Below are positions 37,489 to 46,078 of a stretch of 64,000 nucleotides of DNA, one piece after another. The position numbers were made by a program, and so were the translations under genes. The notes under the pieces were generated by a model that was given only the letters and a program-made list of their open reading frames with translations, was not told where the DNA came from and searched no databases. Positions within the stretch are counted from its first letter, which is position 1; each line of letters begins with the position of its first letter. Source of the DNA: Marinomonas gallaica (GTDB lineage Bacteria > Pseudomonadota > Gammaproteobacteria > Pseudomonadales > Marinomonadaceae); assembly GCF_001639745.1 (NCBI RefSeq), contig NZ_LTAX01000001.1, positions 310,001 to 374,000 on the forward strand, written 5' to 3'.

Positions 37489-38622
37489 TTAGTATTCGAA
37501 TACAACATCAGATTTCGCGACTGTACAACATGAAAGAACGTAACCGGCTGCTACGTCCTCATCCGTAATACCACCGTTGGCTTCCATGTGTGTATCGCCT
37601 TCTTTGATCATCACTTTACATGTACCACAGATGCCCATACCGCAAGCTTTAGGAATGTGAAGGTTAAGCTTAGCGGCTGCGTTGTGAAGTGTTTCACCTG
37701 GAGCAACTTGAACACTCATCGTCATACCTGAGCTAATCACTTCTACACGATGCATGTCTTCACTATTGATTGCATCCGCTGCTTCTTGAGCCACTTCTGC
37801 GTTTTCAATCGCTTCTTCTTCAACATCAGTAGGTGTCGCACCAAATGCTTCTTCATGGTAACGAGACATGTCGAAGCCTTTCTCTTTCAAAAGCTTCTTA
37901 ATCGCGCTCATGTATGGTGTAGGTCCACAACAGAAAATTTCACGCTCCATAAAATCAGGCGAAATCATCTCAAGCTTAACTGCGTCTAGATAACCACGGA
38001 AACCATGCCATGCCTGACCATTCTCTACACGTTCAACAATCAAGTTAAGATTGAAATTATCAACACGAGACGCCATGTGATCTAATTCACGTGCGTAAAT
38101 TAGATCTCGAGGAGTACGTGCACTGTGGATGAATACCATATCAACTTCGGCATTTGAGTCAAACCACCAACGCGCCATCGACATAACAGGCGTGATACCA
38201 ACACCACCAGATAGAAGTAGTACTTTATCTGCAGGGAAATCGATACAGTTAAAGTTACCAACTGGACCGTGAACGGCTAGTTCGTCACCCACTTTCATGT
38301 TGTCATGCAACCAGTTAGATACTAAACCACCAGGTGCGCGCTTTACAGTAATGGAAAAACTGTAAGGTACAGATGGTGCACTAGAGATGGTGTAAGAGCG
38401 CATTACTTGCTTACTGTCGATCTCAAGCTCTAAGGTTACAAATTGACCTGGCTTAAAGAAGAACATAACTGGCTGTTGTGCCATAAAGCAGAAAGTGCGC
38501 ACATCCCAAGCTTCTTCAATAACCTTTACACAACGTACGTTATGACGGCCATTTACCCAAGTTTGAGTATTTACTGGTGCTAAGTAGTCTGCAGCGGATG
38601 CGACTGTTGGAGGAGTTGTCAT
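37489..38622 (-). CDS. gbcB: Glycine betaine monooxygenase reductase subunit GbcB
   Basis: A 377-residue flavin/iron-sulfur reductase feeding electrons from NAD(P)H to the GbcA oxygenase. The N-terminal two-thirds is a ferredoxin-reductase type FAD/NAD module (MRSYTISSAPS for FAD; LLSGGVGITPVMSMARWW for the nucleotide) and the C-terminal 90 residues are a plant-type 2Fe-2S ferredoxin (CGMGICGTC plus a distal Cys pair SCC). ATG 38622 (MTTPPT) has AGAGAG before it; an in-frame earlier start would add an uncoupled basic stretch. It is divergent from gbcA. Confidence 0.92.
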   Translation of the reverse strand: MTTPPTVASAADYLAPVNTQTWVNGRHNVRCVKVIEEAWDVRTFCFMAQQPVMFFFKPGQFVTLELEIDSKQVMRSYTISSAPSVPYSFSITVKRAPGGLVSNWLHDNMKVGDELAVHGPVGNFNCIDFPADKVLLLSGGVGITPVMSMARWWFDSNAEVDMVFIHSARTPRDLIYARELDHMASRVDNFNLNLIVERVENGQAWHGFRGYLDAVKLEMISPDFMEREIFCCGPTPYMSAIKKLLKEKGFDMSRYHEEAFGATPTDVEEEAIENAEVAQEAADAINSEDMHRVEVISSGMTMSVQVAPGETLHNAAAKLNLHIPKACGMGICGTCKVMIKEGDTHMEANGGITDEDVAAGYVLSCCTVAKSDVVFEY

Positions 38623-38937
38623 GGTTATTCTCTCTTGATGGCGTTGACGTTTCACCGATTTGAGCAATTGTCGTTCGAGTGCTAGGATTTCAGTTGACCT
38701 TTTGCGACACCAAGTTGCTCATTGAAGCCATGAAAATAGCGCTAACTATCTGATGTAGCAAGAAGAGTCGATTTATGTATGAGAGTATGTCGCAATTAGT
38801 CATTTCGCAAACCCTAACTTAGGTGAGGATAGCGTCATTATTATAACGACAAAGGGAATATAATAAAAATTCCCAACTATGTTGCTCCGACGAGGGAAAC
38901 AACATCAACTCGGCTTTTGTTATTGAGGATCACTCTA
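38623..38937. promoter_or_regulatory. gbcB-gbcA divergent control region
   Basis: These 315 bases hold both promoters. A TATAAT lies at 38859-38864, 74 bases before the gbcA start, with no good -35, which suits an activated promoter. Upstream, TCGCAA occurs twice (38790-38795 and 38805-38810, spaced 15 bases start to start) as a direct repeat, a possible AraC/GbdR site. This assignment is an inference. Confidence 0.5.
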
Positions 38938-40209
38938 ATGAATCAATATGATCTGTTAAACATGCGTTACGCGACTGTTCAAGAAGCTCGCACAGAAATG
39001 TCTAAATTGCTTGAGGCTCGCCCAGCCAATTACTCGTTGGATGCTCCACTATACAACGACCCTCACATGTTCCGCGTTGATGTGGAAGAAGTGTTCCAAA
39101 AGGAATGGCTATTCGTTGGTATGACCAGCGAAATTCCAAACCGTGGCGATTACTTCACAGTGGAAATTGCGCAAAACCCAATCCTTGTCATTCGTGATGC
39201 AGATGGTTCTGTCAATGCTTTCCACAATACATGTCGTCACCGTGGCTCTCGCGTATGTCTTGAGCACCGCGGCAAAGTAGCAAACTTAGTATGTCCTTAC
39301 CACCAGTGGACGTACGACCTTAAAGGTAACCTGCTATTTGCTGGTACAGAGATGCAAGAAGGCTTCGATAAGTCTCAGCATGGTCTGAAGAAAACACATT
39401 GTAAAACAGCGGGAGGATTCGTCTTTGTCTCTCTTGGTAAAGAAGAACCAGAAGGCGACTTCGATGAGTTCCTAGCAACGCTTGAAGAGTACATGGCACC
39501 TTACGACGTGGAAAACACGAAGTTAGCGGCTGAGTCCAACATGTACGAGAAAGCTAACTGGAAACTTGTACTTGAGAACAACCGTGAGTGTTACCACTGT
39601 GCAGGTAGCCACCCTGAACTATTGAACACAATTTTAGAGTGGGATGACACGAATGACCCTCGTGCACCTCAAGACTTCCTAGACCATTACGCAGAACAGT
39701 CTGCTAAATGGGATGCAGAAGGTATTCCACACGAACACAAGAGCTACGGCCCAGGTAAGCGTAACCGCATCGTTCGTATGCCTTTGAAGAAAGGCACAAA
39801 AGTAATGACGATTGATGGTGAAGCCGGCTGTAAGAAGATGCTAGGCAACATCAAGAACCCTGAGCTTGGTTCTATGCGTATCCTTCACCTTCCGAACTCT
39901 TGGAACCACATGCAGTCTGATCACTTCATCGTGTTCCGTGTTCTACCAATCTCTGCTCAAGAGTCTATGGTGACCACTAAATGGTTCGTACACAAAGACG
40001 CAGTAGAAGGCGAAGACTACAATCCAGATCGTCTACGTCAAGTTTGGGATGCTACTAACGACCAAGACCGTGTACTGGGTGAGCAAAACCAATTGGGGAT
40101 TAACTCTGTAGGTTACCAGCCTGGTCCATACTCTGAAACTTACGAGTTCGGTGTTATGAACTTCCTAGAATGGTACACAGATACTATTCAAAAGAACCTT
40201 AAGAAATAA
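38938..40209 (+). CDS. gbcA: Glycine betaine monooxygenase oxygenase subunit GbcA
   Basis: A 423-residue Rieske-type oxygenase that removes one methyl of glycine betaine, giving dimethylglycine and formaldehyde. The Rieske ligands are Cys99, His101, Cys119 and His122 (CRHRGSRVC and CPYHQWTYD); the mononuclear iron region is ENNRECYHCAGSHPEL. ATG 38938 has GAGGAT upstream, and an earlier start seven codons up does not. It faces gbcB across a shared control region and ends before a strong terminator. In Pseudomonas its partner is gbcB and its activator GbdR. Confidence 0.93.
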   Translation: MNQYDLLNMRYATVQEARTEMSKLLEARPANYSLDAPLYNDPHMFRVDVEEVFQKEWLFVGMTSEIPNRGDYFTVEIAQNPILVIRDADGSVNAFHNTCRHRGSRVCLEHRGKVANLVCPYHQWTYDLKGNLLFAGTEMQEGFDKSQHGLKKTHCKTAGGFVFVSLGKEEPEGDFDEFLATLEEYMAPYDVENTKLAAESNMYEKANWKLVLENNRECYHCAGSHPELLNTILEWDDTNDPRAPQDFLDHYAEQSAKWDAEGIPHEHKSYGPGKRNRIVRMPLKKGTKVMTIDGEAGCKKMLGNIKNPELGSMRILHLPNSWNHMQSDHFIVFRVLPISAQESMVTTKWFVHKDAVEGEDYNPDRLRQVWDATNDQDRVLGEQNQLGINSVGYQPGPYSETYEFGVMNFLEWYTDTIQKNLKK

Positions 40210-40230
40210 TAAGGTTTTACCCTAAATTAA

Positions 40231-40257
40231 AAAGCCAGCTTTAAGCTGGCTTTTTTT
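40231..40257 (+). terminator. Terminator after gbcA
   Basis: A stem AAAGCCAGC/GCTGGCTTT with loop TTTAA followed by a run of T residues, 21 bases after the gbcA stop. Confidence 0.9.
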
Positions 40258-40289
40258 GTGGCTCACTTCTATAAGACTAAAATGATAGA

Positions 40290-42146
40290 TTAGAAATAAT
40301 GGAAAACAGATAATTGCGTAACGCCCCACTCATCATCACGAGTTTTGCTATATTGCCCACCCGCTCGCCATTGCCAATCCTTAGCAATCGTATGAGAATA
40401 TTCCACTTTAACCTCCTGTCGTTCAGCATTATGTCGGTTTACATCAAACAAGTACTGGTAACTGGTAGACAAATTGGAAACGTCTCCATTCCAAATCCAT
40501 TTTATCTGCGGCCCTGTTTCAAGTTGGTATCCATCGTGATAGTCATTATCAGCCGACGCACTACCATTCCAAAAAAAAGCTAACAATGAGTTCTGGCCAA
40601 TTTGTTGCGTCACCCCAGCCCCACCCTTCAGACGAAACACCAAATTATCCTCAAGCGTAATATCACGTATAAGGCTGGCGTTCACATGCCAAGATTTTGG
40701 CAACATCAGAGCGTTTCTAGGAGCCATAGAATGAATATTTACGAAATTAAAATGGTTTACCTGAAGCTGTTCGGAATCACTCCAACGCAACGAACCACCA
40801 AACATCGAAAGCTCAGCACCTGTTAGATACCCACCCTTTGGATCCAACACATCATGGTATGAAGGCCGGTAATCCAATATCCCATAACTCCGACCATCTC
40901 TAGATTCTGCAGCCACACCAACTCTAGCTGTTTCATGCCCCTGATCATCACGAATGAGAGGCGGCTCTACGACCTCAAATACTTTGGGTACTGCAAGCTT
41001 GCTACGCAAAGAGAGAAGCTTGATTGAGCGGCTACTAAGATGGCTAAGTGTTGATTTTTTCCGTGCCGACAGATAACGACTGTATTCGTATGCCACATCT
41101 AATGTTTGCGCTTGCTGCACAACACTCAATTGGTTTAATTGCGATAAATCTAAAGTCTCAGGTTCCACCAAATTTTTCGCTAATTCGATTTGCTTAGGAG
41201 ACACTTGCGCTAACATATTCTGAATTTTGTTGAGGGTGGATGGACGGTAATTCGCCTCATCAAGCACACCTTGACGCTTCATTTCACGTACCGTATCTGC
41301 AGGGATAGCCCAGATAGAAAACTGTGAAGCAAGATTCAAACGCGGACTGGCAGCATCAAGCATCGTCAACAATTGATAGGAGCAATTTTGTGAAAAGAAA
41401 TAATAAGGCATTGACGTCCCTTTCATTTCCCAAATGTGCCGCACAAATTGATCAACCTCTGAAGGCGTAAGAGAAAGCTCATATTCCCAAATGTCACGAT
41501 TTTCTAAGAAATTATACTCTTTAACTTTCTGGTAATAAGGCATCACGGATAGGACACCAGGATAGCCCCCAGTAAGGCCCTTATAACTGAAGACCAACTG
41601 ATTATCTTCAGGATCAGTATTGGCTGCGTAATTAACCGCGTAATCTAACAATGGAGTTTCGTTGCCACGCTTTTTTACACGAAACAGTGTATGCCCATAC
41701 ATGGAGGAGGGACTGTTAAGGTACGCGGCAGGGAATACAAGAAAGATCTTTTCTGCATCTAACTGAAGGCGCCATTCTTCAAAGTCAGAGCATGAACGTT
41801 CAACCCAATCACGACCTGGAAGCTTAGCCTGCAACCAAGCTAAGCGCCCAGGAAAACGACATTGAGCAGATTCATTGGGGTTTTGCACAGAAAGCTTTGA
41901 CGTAAAAGCTTTATATGTTGCCAACAGCTCAGCTTTAGCCGAAATCTGACCTTCCGAAGAGAGAAAAAAGTTTGGATCTTCTATTTGACTACCGACTTGC
42001 TTTACAACACCAATTTTGTCGTAATGGAGCATACTAAGCCACTGAGGATCTTGTGCTAAAGAAGACAACACGCTGTCTTCAGCAGCATGTGCTTGGGGAA
42101 ACGTCGCCCCAATAGCGAGACAGGAAAAAAACGCTAGTGATCGCAT
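40290..42146 (-). CDS. DUF4105 (Lnb N-terminal-like) exported protein
   Basis: A 618-residue exported protein. ATG 42146 is chosen because it starts a good signal peptide (MRSLAFFSCLAIGATFPQAHA); the frame is open to 42191, but that earlier ATG lies inside the terminator of the upstream gene. The middle (PAAYLNSPSSMYGHTLFRVK, VFSYKGLTGGYPGV, YYFFSQNCSYQLLTMLDAA) is the DUF4105 domain, with likely catalytic-looking His, Cys and Ser/Asn residues. The C-terminal ~200 residues look like a beta-rich, outer-membrane-like domain ending in WGVTQLSVFHYF. Function unknown. It follows a DUF3015 gene. Confidence 0.82.
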   Translation of the reverse strand: MRSLAFFSCLAIGATFPQAHAAEDSVLSSLAQDPQWLSMLHYDKIGVVKQVGSQIEDPNFFLSSEGQISAKAELLATYKAFTSKLSVQNPNESAQCRFPGRLAWLQAKLPGRDWVERSCSDFEEWRLQLDAEKIFLVFPAAYLNSPSSMYGHTLFRVKKRGNETPLLDYAVNYAANTDPEDNQLVFSYKGLTGGYPGVLSVMPYYQKVKEYNFLENRDIWEYELSLTPSEVDQFVRHIWEMKGTSMPYYFFSQNCSYQLLTMLDAASPRLNLASQFSIWAIPADTVREMKRQGVLDEANYRPSTLNKIQNMLAQVSPKQIELAKNLVEPETLDLSQLNQLSVVQQAQTLDVAYEYSRYLSARKKSTLSHLSSRSIKLLSLRSKLAVPKVFEVVEPPLIRDDQGHETARVGVAAESRDGRSYGILDYRPSYHDVLDPKGGYLTGAELSMFGGSLRWSDSEQLQVNHFNFVNIHSMAPRNALMLPKSWHVNASLIRDITLEDNLVFRLKGGAGVTQQIGQNSLLAFFWNGSASADNDYHDGYQLETGPQIKWIWNGDVSNLSTSYQYLFDVNRHNAERQEVKVEYSHTIAKDWQWRAGGQYSKTRDDEWGVTQLSVFHYF

Positions 42147-42162
42147 AAAAATCCGTTTAAAC

Positions 42163-42188
42163 AAAAAGAGCGGGCTAGCCCGCTCTTT
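42163..42188 (-). terminator. Terminator between the DUF3015 and DUF4105 genes
   Basis: A perfect 24-bp palindrome with arms AAAGAGCGGGC, plus two flanking A residues at 42163-42164 that extend the T tail on the minus strand, lies 24 bases past the DUF3015 stop. It rules out the ATG at 42191 as the DUF4105 start. Confidence 0.85.
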
Positions 42189-42212
42189 CATAAATTAACT
42201 AATCAACAACTC

Positions 42213-42692
42213 TTAGCCTAGGTATTTAGCTAGCTCTGGAGATTTCTCCATCACTGTCACGATATCTTGGTAAGCTGTTTCAGGAGTCACCTCTGCTGAC
42301 GCAAAGATAGTATCAAAGTTCGACTGCATTACTTGGTTGAACGACGCTTTGTCATTACCTTGAACACCAATCAAATCTGCTAATGCATTCAATGTTTCGC
42401 CGTCACCTTTTGCAGAATCTACTGCCAAAGGCTCTAGGTTGTCATTAATAAACATCGCTACACCACCAGCCAAAGGAGCATCAGGAACATCACAACCTAG
42501 CGTACCTGAAGTCATACCAAAAGTTTGGTTACCGGAAGTTCCGTTTGTAGTTGCAGCAAGAACGTGCTCATGCCACTCGTCCGCATTTTGGAATACAACT
42601 TCTGTACCTAGTCCACAACCCGCTGGACCGTATGCAGCAAAAGAAGAAACAGACGCCGTTGCTAGCATTGCAGACAAAATAACTTTTTTCAT
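42213..42692 (-). CDS. DUF3015 family exported protein
   Basis: A 159-residue protein with a signal peptide (MKKVILSAMLATASVSSFA) and the DUF3015 hallmarks: GPAGCGLGTEVV and VLAATTNGTSGNQTFGMTSG with paired cysteines (Cys in GCGLG and in TLGCDVP) that could form a disulfide. The start at 42692 has AAGGAAAAT upstream; an in-frame start seven codons earlier has no ribosome-binding site. It is followed by DUF4105, a pairing I recall from other gammaproteobacteria. Function unknown. Confidence 0.85.
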   Translation of the reverse strand: MKKVILSAMLATASVSSFAAYGPAGCGLGTEVVFQNADEWHEHVLAATTNGTSGNQTFGMTSGTLGCDVPDAPLAGGVAMFINDNLEPLAVDSAKGDGETLNALADLIGVQGNDKASFNQVMQSNFDTIFASAEVTPETAYQDIVTVMEKSPELAKYLG

Positions 42693-42848
42693 AATATTTT
42701 CCTTGAATTCCATTCAAATAAGATTTTTATATTAGCATCTTAGCTACTCTAAAAGAGGTCACCATAATCGCGCTGCAGAGTATTATGCATTCACTTCAAT
42801 TACTCCAGCATTTGAAGTTATTTTTATGGATTTATACAAAAATCTTAC

Positions 42849-42880
42849 AAAAAAAACCGCACTAACATTTGCTAGTGCGG
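42849..42880 (-). terminator. Terminator after the BCCT transporter gene
   Basis: On the minus strand an 8-bp stem CCGCACTA/TAGTGCGG with an 8-base loop is followed by eight T residues, 41 bases past the transporter stop. Confidence 0.85.
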
Positions 42881-42920
42881 CTCTTATTTAAAGCTAACCT
42901 AATTAATCAATATAATTGGA

Positions 42921-44498
42921 TTAGTTCAACTCTGAACGTAGACCTTTGTAGATGCTCACACACATCAACAGAAGGATTACGGTAAACGGTAGACCCGTTG
43001 TTACAGCACCAGCCTGTAGAGAGCTTAGAGCCTCTGAGCCACCACCGAACAATAATACACCAGCGATCAGACCGACCATAGTCGCCCAGAAAATACGCTG
43101 TGGCACAGGCGTCTCAACTTTACCGCCAGCGGCAATAGAGTCGATTACCAATGAACCTGAGTCCGAAGAGGTAATGAAGAACACCAATACAAGAATAATG
43201 GCAACAATCGAAGTCAATGTTTGCAGAGGCAAGTTCTCAAGCATCTGGAACATAGCGCTAGATACGTCACCTAGACCACCAGCAAGTTGACCTACGCCAC
43301 CTTGTACTTGGTCAAGCGCTTGACCACCGAATGCAGACATCCAGATGATGGAAACAACTGTTGGTACAAGTAATACCGCGATCATAAACTCACGAACAGT
43401 ACGACCTTTCGATACACGTGCAATGAACATACCTACGAATGGAGACCAACTAATCCACCAAGCCCAGTAGAACACAGTCCAACCTTCGTAGAATTTATTG
43501 TCATCACGACCAATCCAGTTACTTAGAGGGAAGATGTATTCCGCGTAAGAAACAGTTGTGCTGAAAATATGGCCAAAGAAACCAGTAATTGAGCCAAAGA
43601 TAGCAACAAACAGTACCAATATGCCCGCAAGGATCATATTGATGTTACTTAGTACTTTAACGCCACCATCAAGACCACGCATTACAGAAACAACGGCAAT
43701 ACTTGTTACAACGATGATGATTCCGATCTGAGTAGAGATATTGTTCTCAATACCAAACAGGAAGCTTAAACCACCAGCAGCCTGAGACGCACCTAGACCT
43801 AAAGAAGTCGCTAAACCGAAGATCGTCGCAATAACAGCAATGATATCAATACAGTGACCAATAGGACCCCAGCAGCGCTCACCCAATAGAGGGTAAAAAG
43901 CTGAACGAATGGTAAGCGGAAGACCTTTGTTAAACGAGAAGAACGCTAACGCTAGCGCAACAACACCGTAAATTGCCCATGGGTGTAAACCCCAGTGGAA
44001 CATTACTGCGCCCATCGCAGCAGAAGCCGCTTCTGGTGTGTTTGCTTCTACATTTAGAGGAGTACCCCACCAGTCTGTGTAGTATGCAACTGGCTCAGCC
44101 ACACTCCAGAACATCAAGCCGATACCCATACCAGCCGCGAATAACATGGAGAACCAAGACATAGTGGAGAATTCTGGACGCGCCTCATTACCACCAAGAC
44201 GAATTTTACCAACCGGCAAAACAATCAACGCAAGACAGAACAACACGAAGATGTTACCGCCAATCATAAACAACCAATCAAACGTCTCGATTGACCAACC
44301 ACGCGCACCCACCATCCAGTCTTTAGCTTGACCAGGGAAAATCAAAGCAAAAGCAATAAAGGCAATGATCGCCACAGCACTTGTAGTAAATACTGGGTTG
44401 TTGACATCCATACCGAGGATTTGGACGTTATCCTGCCCCGCTTTGTAGTCGGACGTATAATCCGACGACTTAGGACGTTTTTTAGTTTTTTGGTCCAT
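42921..44498 (-). CDS. BCCT-family transporter (betaine/choline type)
   Basis: A 525-residue inner-membrane transporter with about 12 helices from residue ~35 to ~515. The GMGIGLMFW segment is the glycine-rich unwound helix of Na+-coupled BCCT carriers such as BetP, and FYWAWWISWSPFVGMFIARV carries the aromatic (Trp) box that holds the trimethylammonium group. The cluster of gbc and dgc genes around it says the substrate is most likely glycine betaine, with choline or dimethylglycine as alternatives. The ATG has GGTGGAG upstream. The Na+ coupling suits a marine organism. Confidence 0.9.
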   Translation of the reverse strand: MDQKTKKRPKSSDYTSDYKAGQDNVQILGMDVNNPVFTTSAVAIIAFIAFALIFPGQAKDWMVGARGWSIETFDWLFMIGGNIFVLFCLALIVLPVGKIRLGGNEARPEFSTMSWFSMLFAAGMGIGLMFWSVAEPVAYYTDWWGTPLNVEANTPEAASAAMGAVMFHWGLHPWAIYGVVALALAFFSFNKGLPLTIRSAFYPLLGERCWGPIGHCIDIIAVIATIFGLATSLGLGASQAAGGLSFLFGIENNISTQIGIIIVVTSIAVVSVMRGLDGGVKVLSNINMILAGILVLFVAIFGSITGFFGHIFSTTVSYAEYIFPLSNWIGRDDNKFYEGWTVFYWAWWISWSPFVGMFIARVSKGRTVREFMIAVLLVPTVVSIIWMSAFGGQALDQVQGGVGQLAGGLGDVSSAMFQMLENLPLQTLTSIVAIILVLVFFITSSDSGSLVIDSIAAGGKVETPVPQRIFWATMVGLIAGVLLFGGGSEALSSLQAGAVTTGLPFTVILLLMCVSIYKGLRSELN

Positions 44499-44957
44499 TC
44501 TGTTACTCCACCTAGTTTAAGTCAGCAACCGCTCACCTAGACTCGCCAGAAATCCAGCCTAGGTGAACAGTCATTGTTTTGGTCTAACACTATAAATCTT
44601 TTGATAGGTCAGTGCCTATCTTTTTCGGACGCACATTTTTTGCACCGTCTTATGATAGTACGACGACTATTTGCGCATTTGGTGCCTAAAGGCGACAGGC
44701 TTTGAACGCATTATGACCAGACACGACAAGCATTGATTTTAGGCATAGAAATAAAACAGAAGACCAAGACAGATTCTTTACATCTGCATGATATTAGCTC
44801 AGGCGAGCCATAATGGAGCACACTAAATTATCAAAAACGCTCTAAATTAACGCGCTAAAACAAGAGGTTATATTTGCACAATATAAAGACTAAAGCATAC
44901 TAGACACTAGCTAATATGCTTTAGGGAAACATAAGAAAAAGCTTATTGAAAGCAATA
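44499..44957. other. Intergenic region upstream of the BCCT gene
   Basis: These 459 bases hold the BCCT promoter and the 3' flank of the small gene to the right, with no supported gene of their own. Short imperfect repeats are present but nothing I would name as an operator. Confidence 0.4.
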
Positions 44958-45200
44958 CTAGCTCGGTATTTTCAAAAAGTTTTTTATAACAACGTGAACA
45001 TCTGGAAGGATTGTTGCACCAGTCGCCTCAAGCTCACTGCAAGCACTTTGTATCACTGATATATTTTGCGGCGCATCATTAGCCCAAACCTTCAAAGCAC
45101 TATCCACTTCTTCAAGGGTTTGGCAATCTTTTACTGGGGCACCCACGCCAAGCATTTTCTCTTTGAAGTCAACTTCATCAATCAAATCGACAATCATCAT
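44958..45200 (-). CDS. Hypothetical protein next to the etf/dgc operon
   Basis: An 80-residue acidic protein without membrane segments (MMIVDLIDEVDFKEKMLGVG, with a single Cys in KDCQTLEE). AAGG lies 13 bases before the first ATG. It lies after the terminator that follows etfB, so it is probably made from its own promoter or by read-through. I do not recognise the family. In Pseudomonas a small unknown gene also lies near these etf genes, but equivalence is only a guess. Confidence 0.6.
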   Translation of the reverse strand: MMIVDLIDEVDFKEKMLGVGAPVKDCQTLEEVDSALKVWANDAPQNISVIQSACSELEATGATILPDVHVVIKNFLKIPS

Positions 45201-45254
45201 AAGAAACAGCCTTAATCATAGAAACTTGAAATAACAGGATAGGGAATGTAACTC

Positions 45255-45290
45255 AAAAAAGGGGGGATTAACAGCTGTTAACCCCCCCTC
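45255..45290 (-). terminator. Terminator after the dgcAB-etfAB operon
   Basis: On the minus strand G-rich and C-rich arms (about GGGGGG/CCCCCC) enclose the inner palindrome TTAACAGCTGTTAA and a run of T follows, 18 bases past the etfB stop. Confidence 0.85.
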
Positions 45291-45307
45291 TTTATAATAA
45301 AGCCACT

Positions 45308-46078
45308 CTATCGAATAACTTTTTCTTCTATAAGAAGATCAAATATAGCTTGCGCTTGCTCTTGCGCAGACTCATTCTTCATCACCTTACCAGAACCGCC
45401 TTGTGGTTTTGCAGTAGCCGCTTTAAAACGATCGGCAGCGGTTTTCGCTTTCACAATCTTCAGACGCTTTGGACGCGCTTTAGCAGGCGCTTCGCTCCAA
45501 TCCACACGAACAGAATCTTCAACTGTAGAACCCTTTTGGCTATCCATCTTAGCGCGTAGACCTGGGCCAAACGCACTTTGTCGTGCTGCTTCAGCAGCAT
45601 TATCAATGGACGCAATAAAAGGAAGCTTGACGGTTACTTGACGACGTTGACCACGAGGAAGCGCAAGTAACACTTGAGCCTCACCCTCTTTAATGTCAAC
45701 GATGTCAGCAACGCGTGCAACAATCGGCCAACCTAGCTGCTCTGAAAGAATGTAAGGCGTCATACCTGATGACTCTCCACTCTCTGCACGAACACCCGTT
45801 AAAACGATGTCGGCTTTTTCGCTTTTTAAGTAATCAGCAATAGATACTAATGCGTCGGCACTTTCGTCTTGTTCAAGCACTGTGACTTTTGGAAGCCCCA
45901 TGCCGGCATATTGACGAAGCACAGGCTCCTGCGAAGAACCGGCATGAACGACGTCTAAATCAGTGCCAGCTAACTTAAGGCCTAACTCAACAGCCCTACT
46001 ATCTTGGTCCGCACGACGAGAGCGACCAGACTGAGGGTGACGACCTACCGAGATTAAAGAAATCACTTTATGCGGCAT
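45308..46078 (-). CDS. etfB: Electron transfer flavoprotein, beta subunit
   Basis: A 256-residue ETF beta subunit, which with the alpha subunit carries FAD and an AMP and takes electrons from the demethylating dehydrogenase. The conserved GVRAESGESSGMTPYILSEQL and LALPRGQRRQVTVKLPFIASID are present. ATG 46078 is preferred, since AGGAGGACAG precedes it; the frame is open eight codons further. It overlaps the end of etfA by 11 bases. The extended basic C-terminus (KARPKRLKIVKAKTAADRF) is longer than in mitochondrial-type ETF. Confidence 0.9.
   Translation of the reverse strand: MPHKVISLISVGRHPQSGRSRRADQDSRAVELGLKLAGTDLDVVHAGSSQEPVLRQYAGMGLPKVTVLEQDESADALVSIADYLKSEKADIVLTGVRAESGESSGMTPYILSEQLGWPIVARVADIVDIKEGEAQVLLALPRGQRRQVTVKLPFIASIDNAAEAARQSAFGPGLRAKMDSQKGSTVEDSVRVDWSEAPAKARPKRLKIVKAKTAADRFKAATAKPQGGSGKVMKNESAQEQAQAIFDLLIEEKVIR

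Noticed and set aside
42147-42191. Upstream ATG (42191) as the DUF4105 start
   Set aside because: It lies inside the terminator stem of the DUF3015 gene and would put a basic stretch before the signal peptide.
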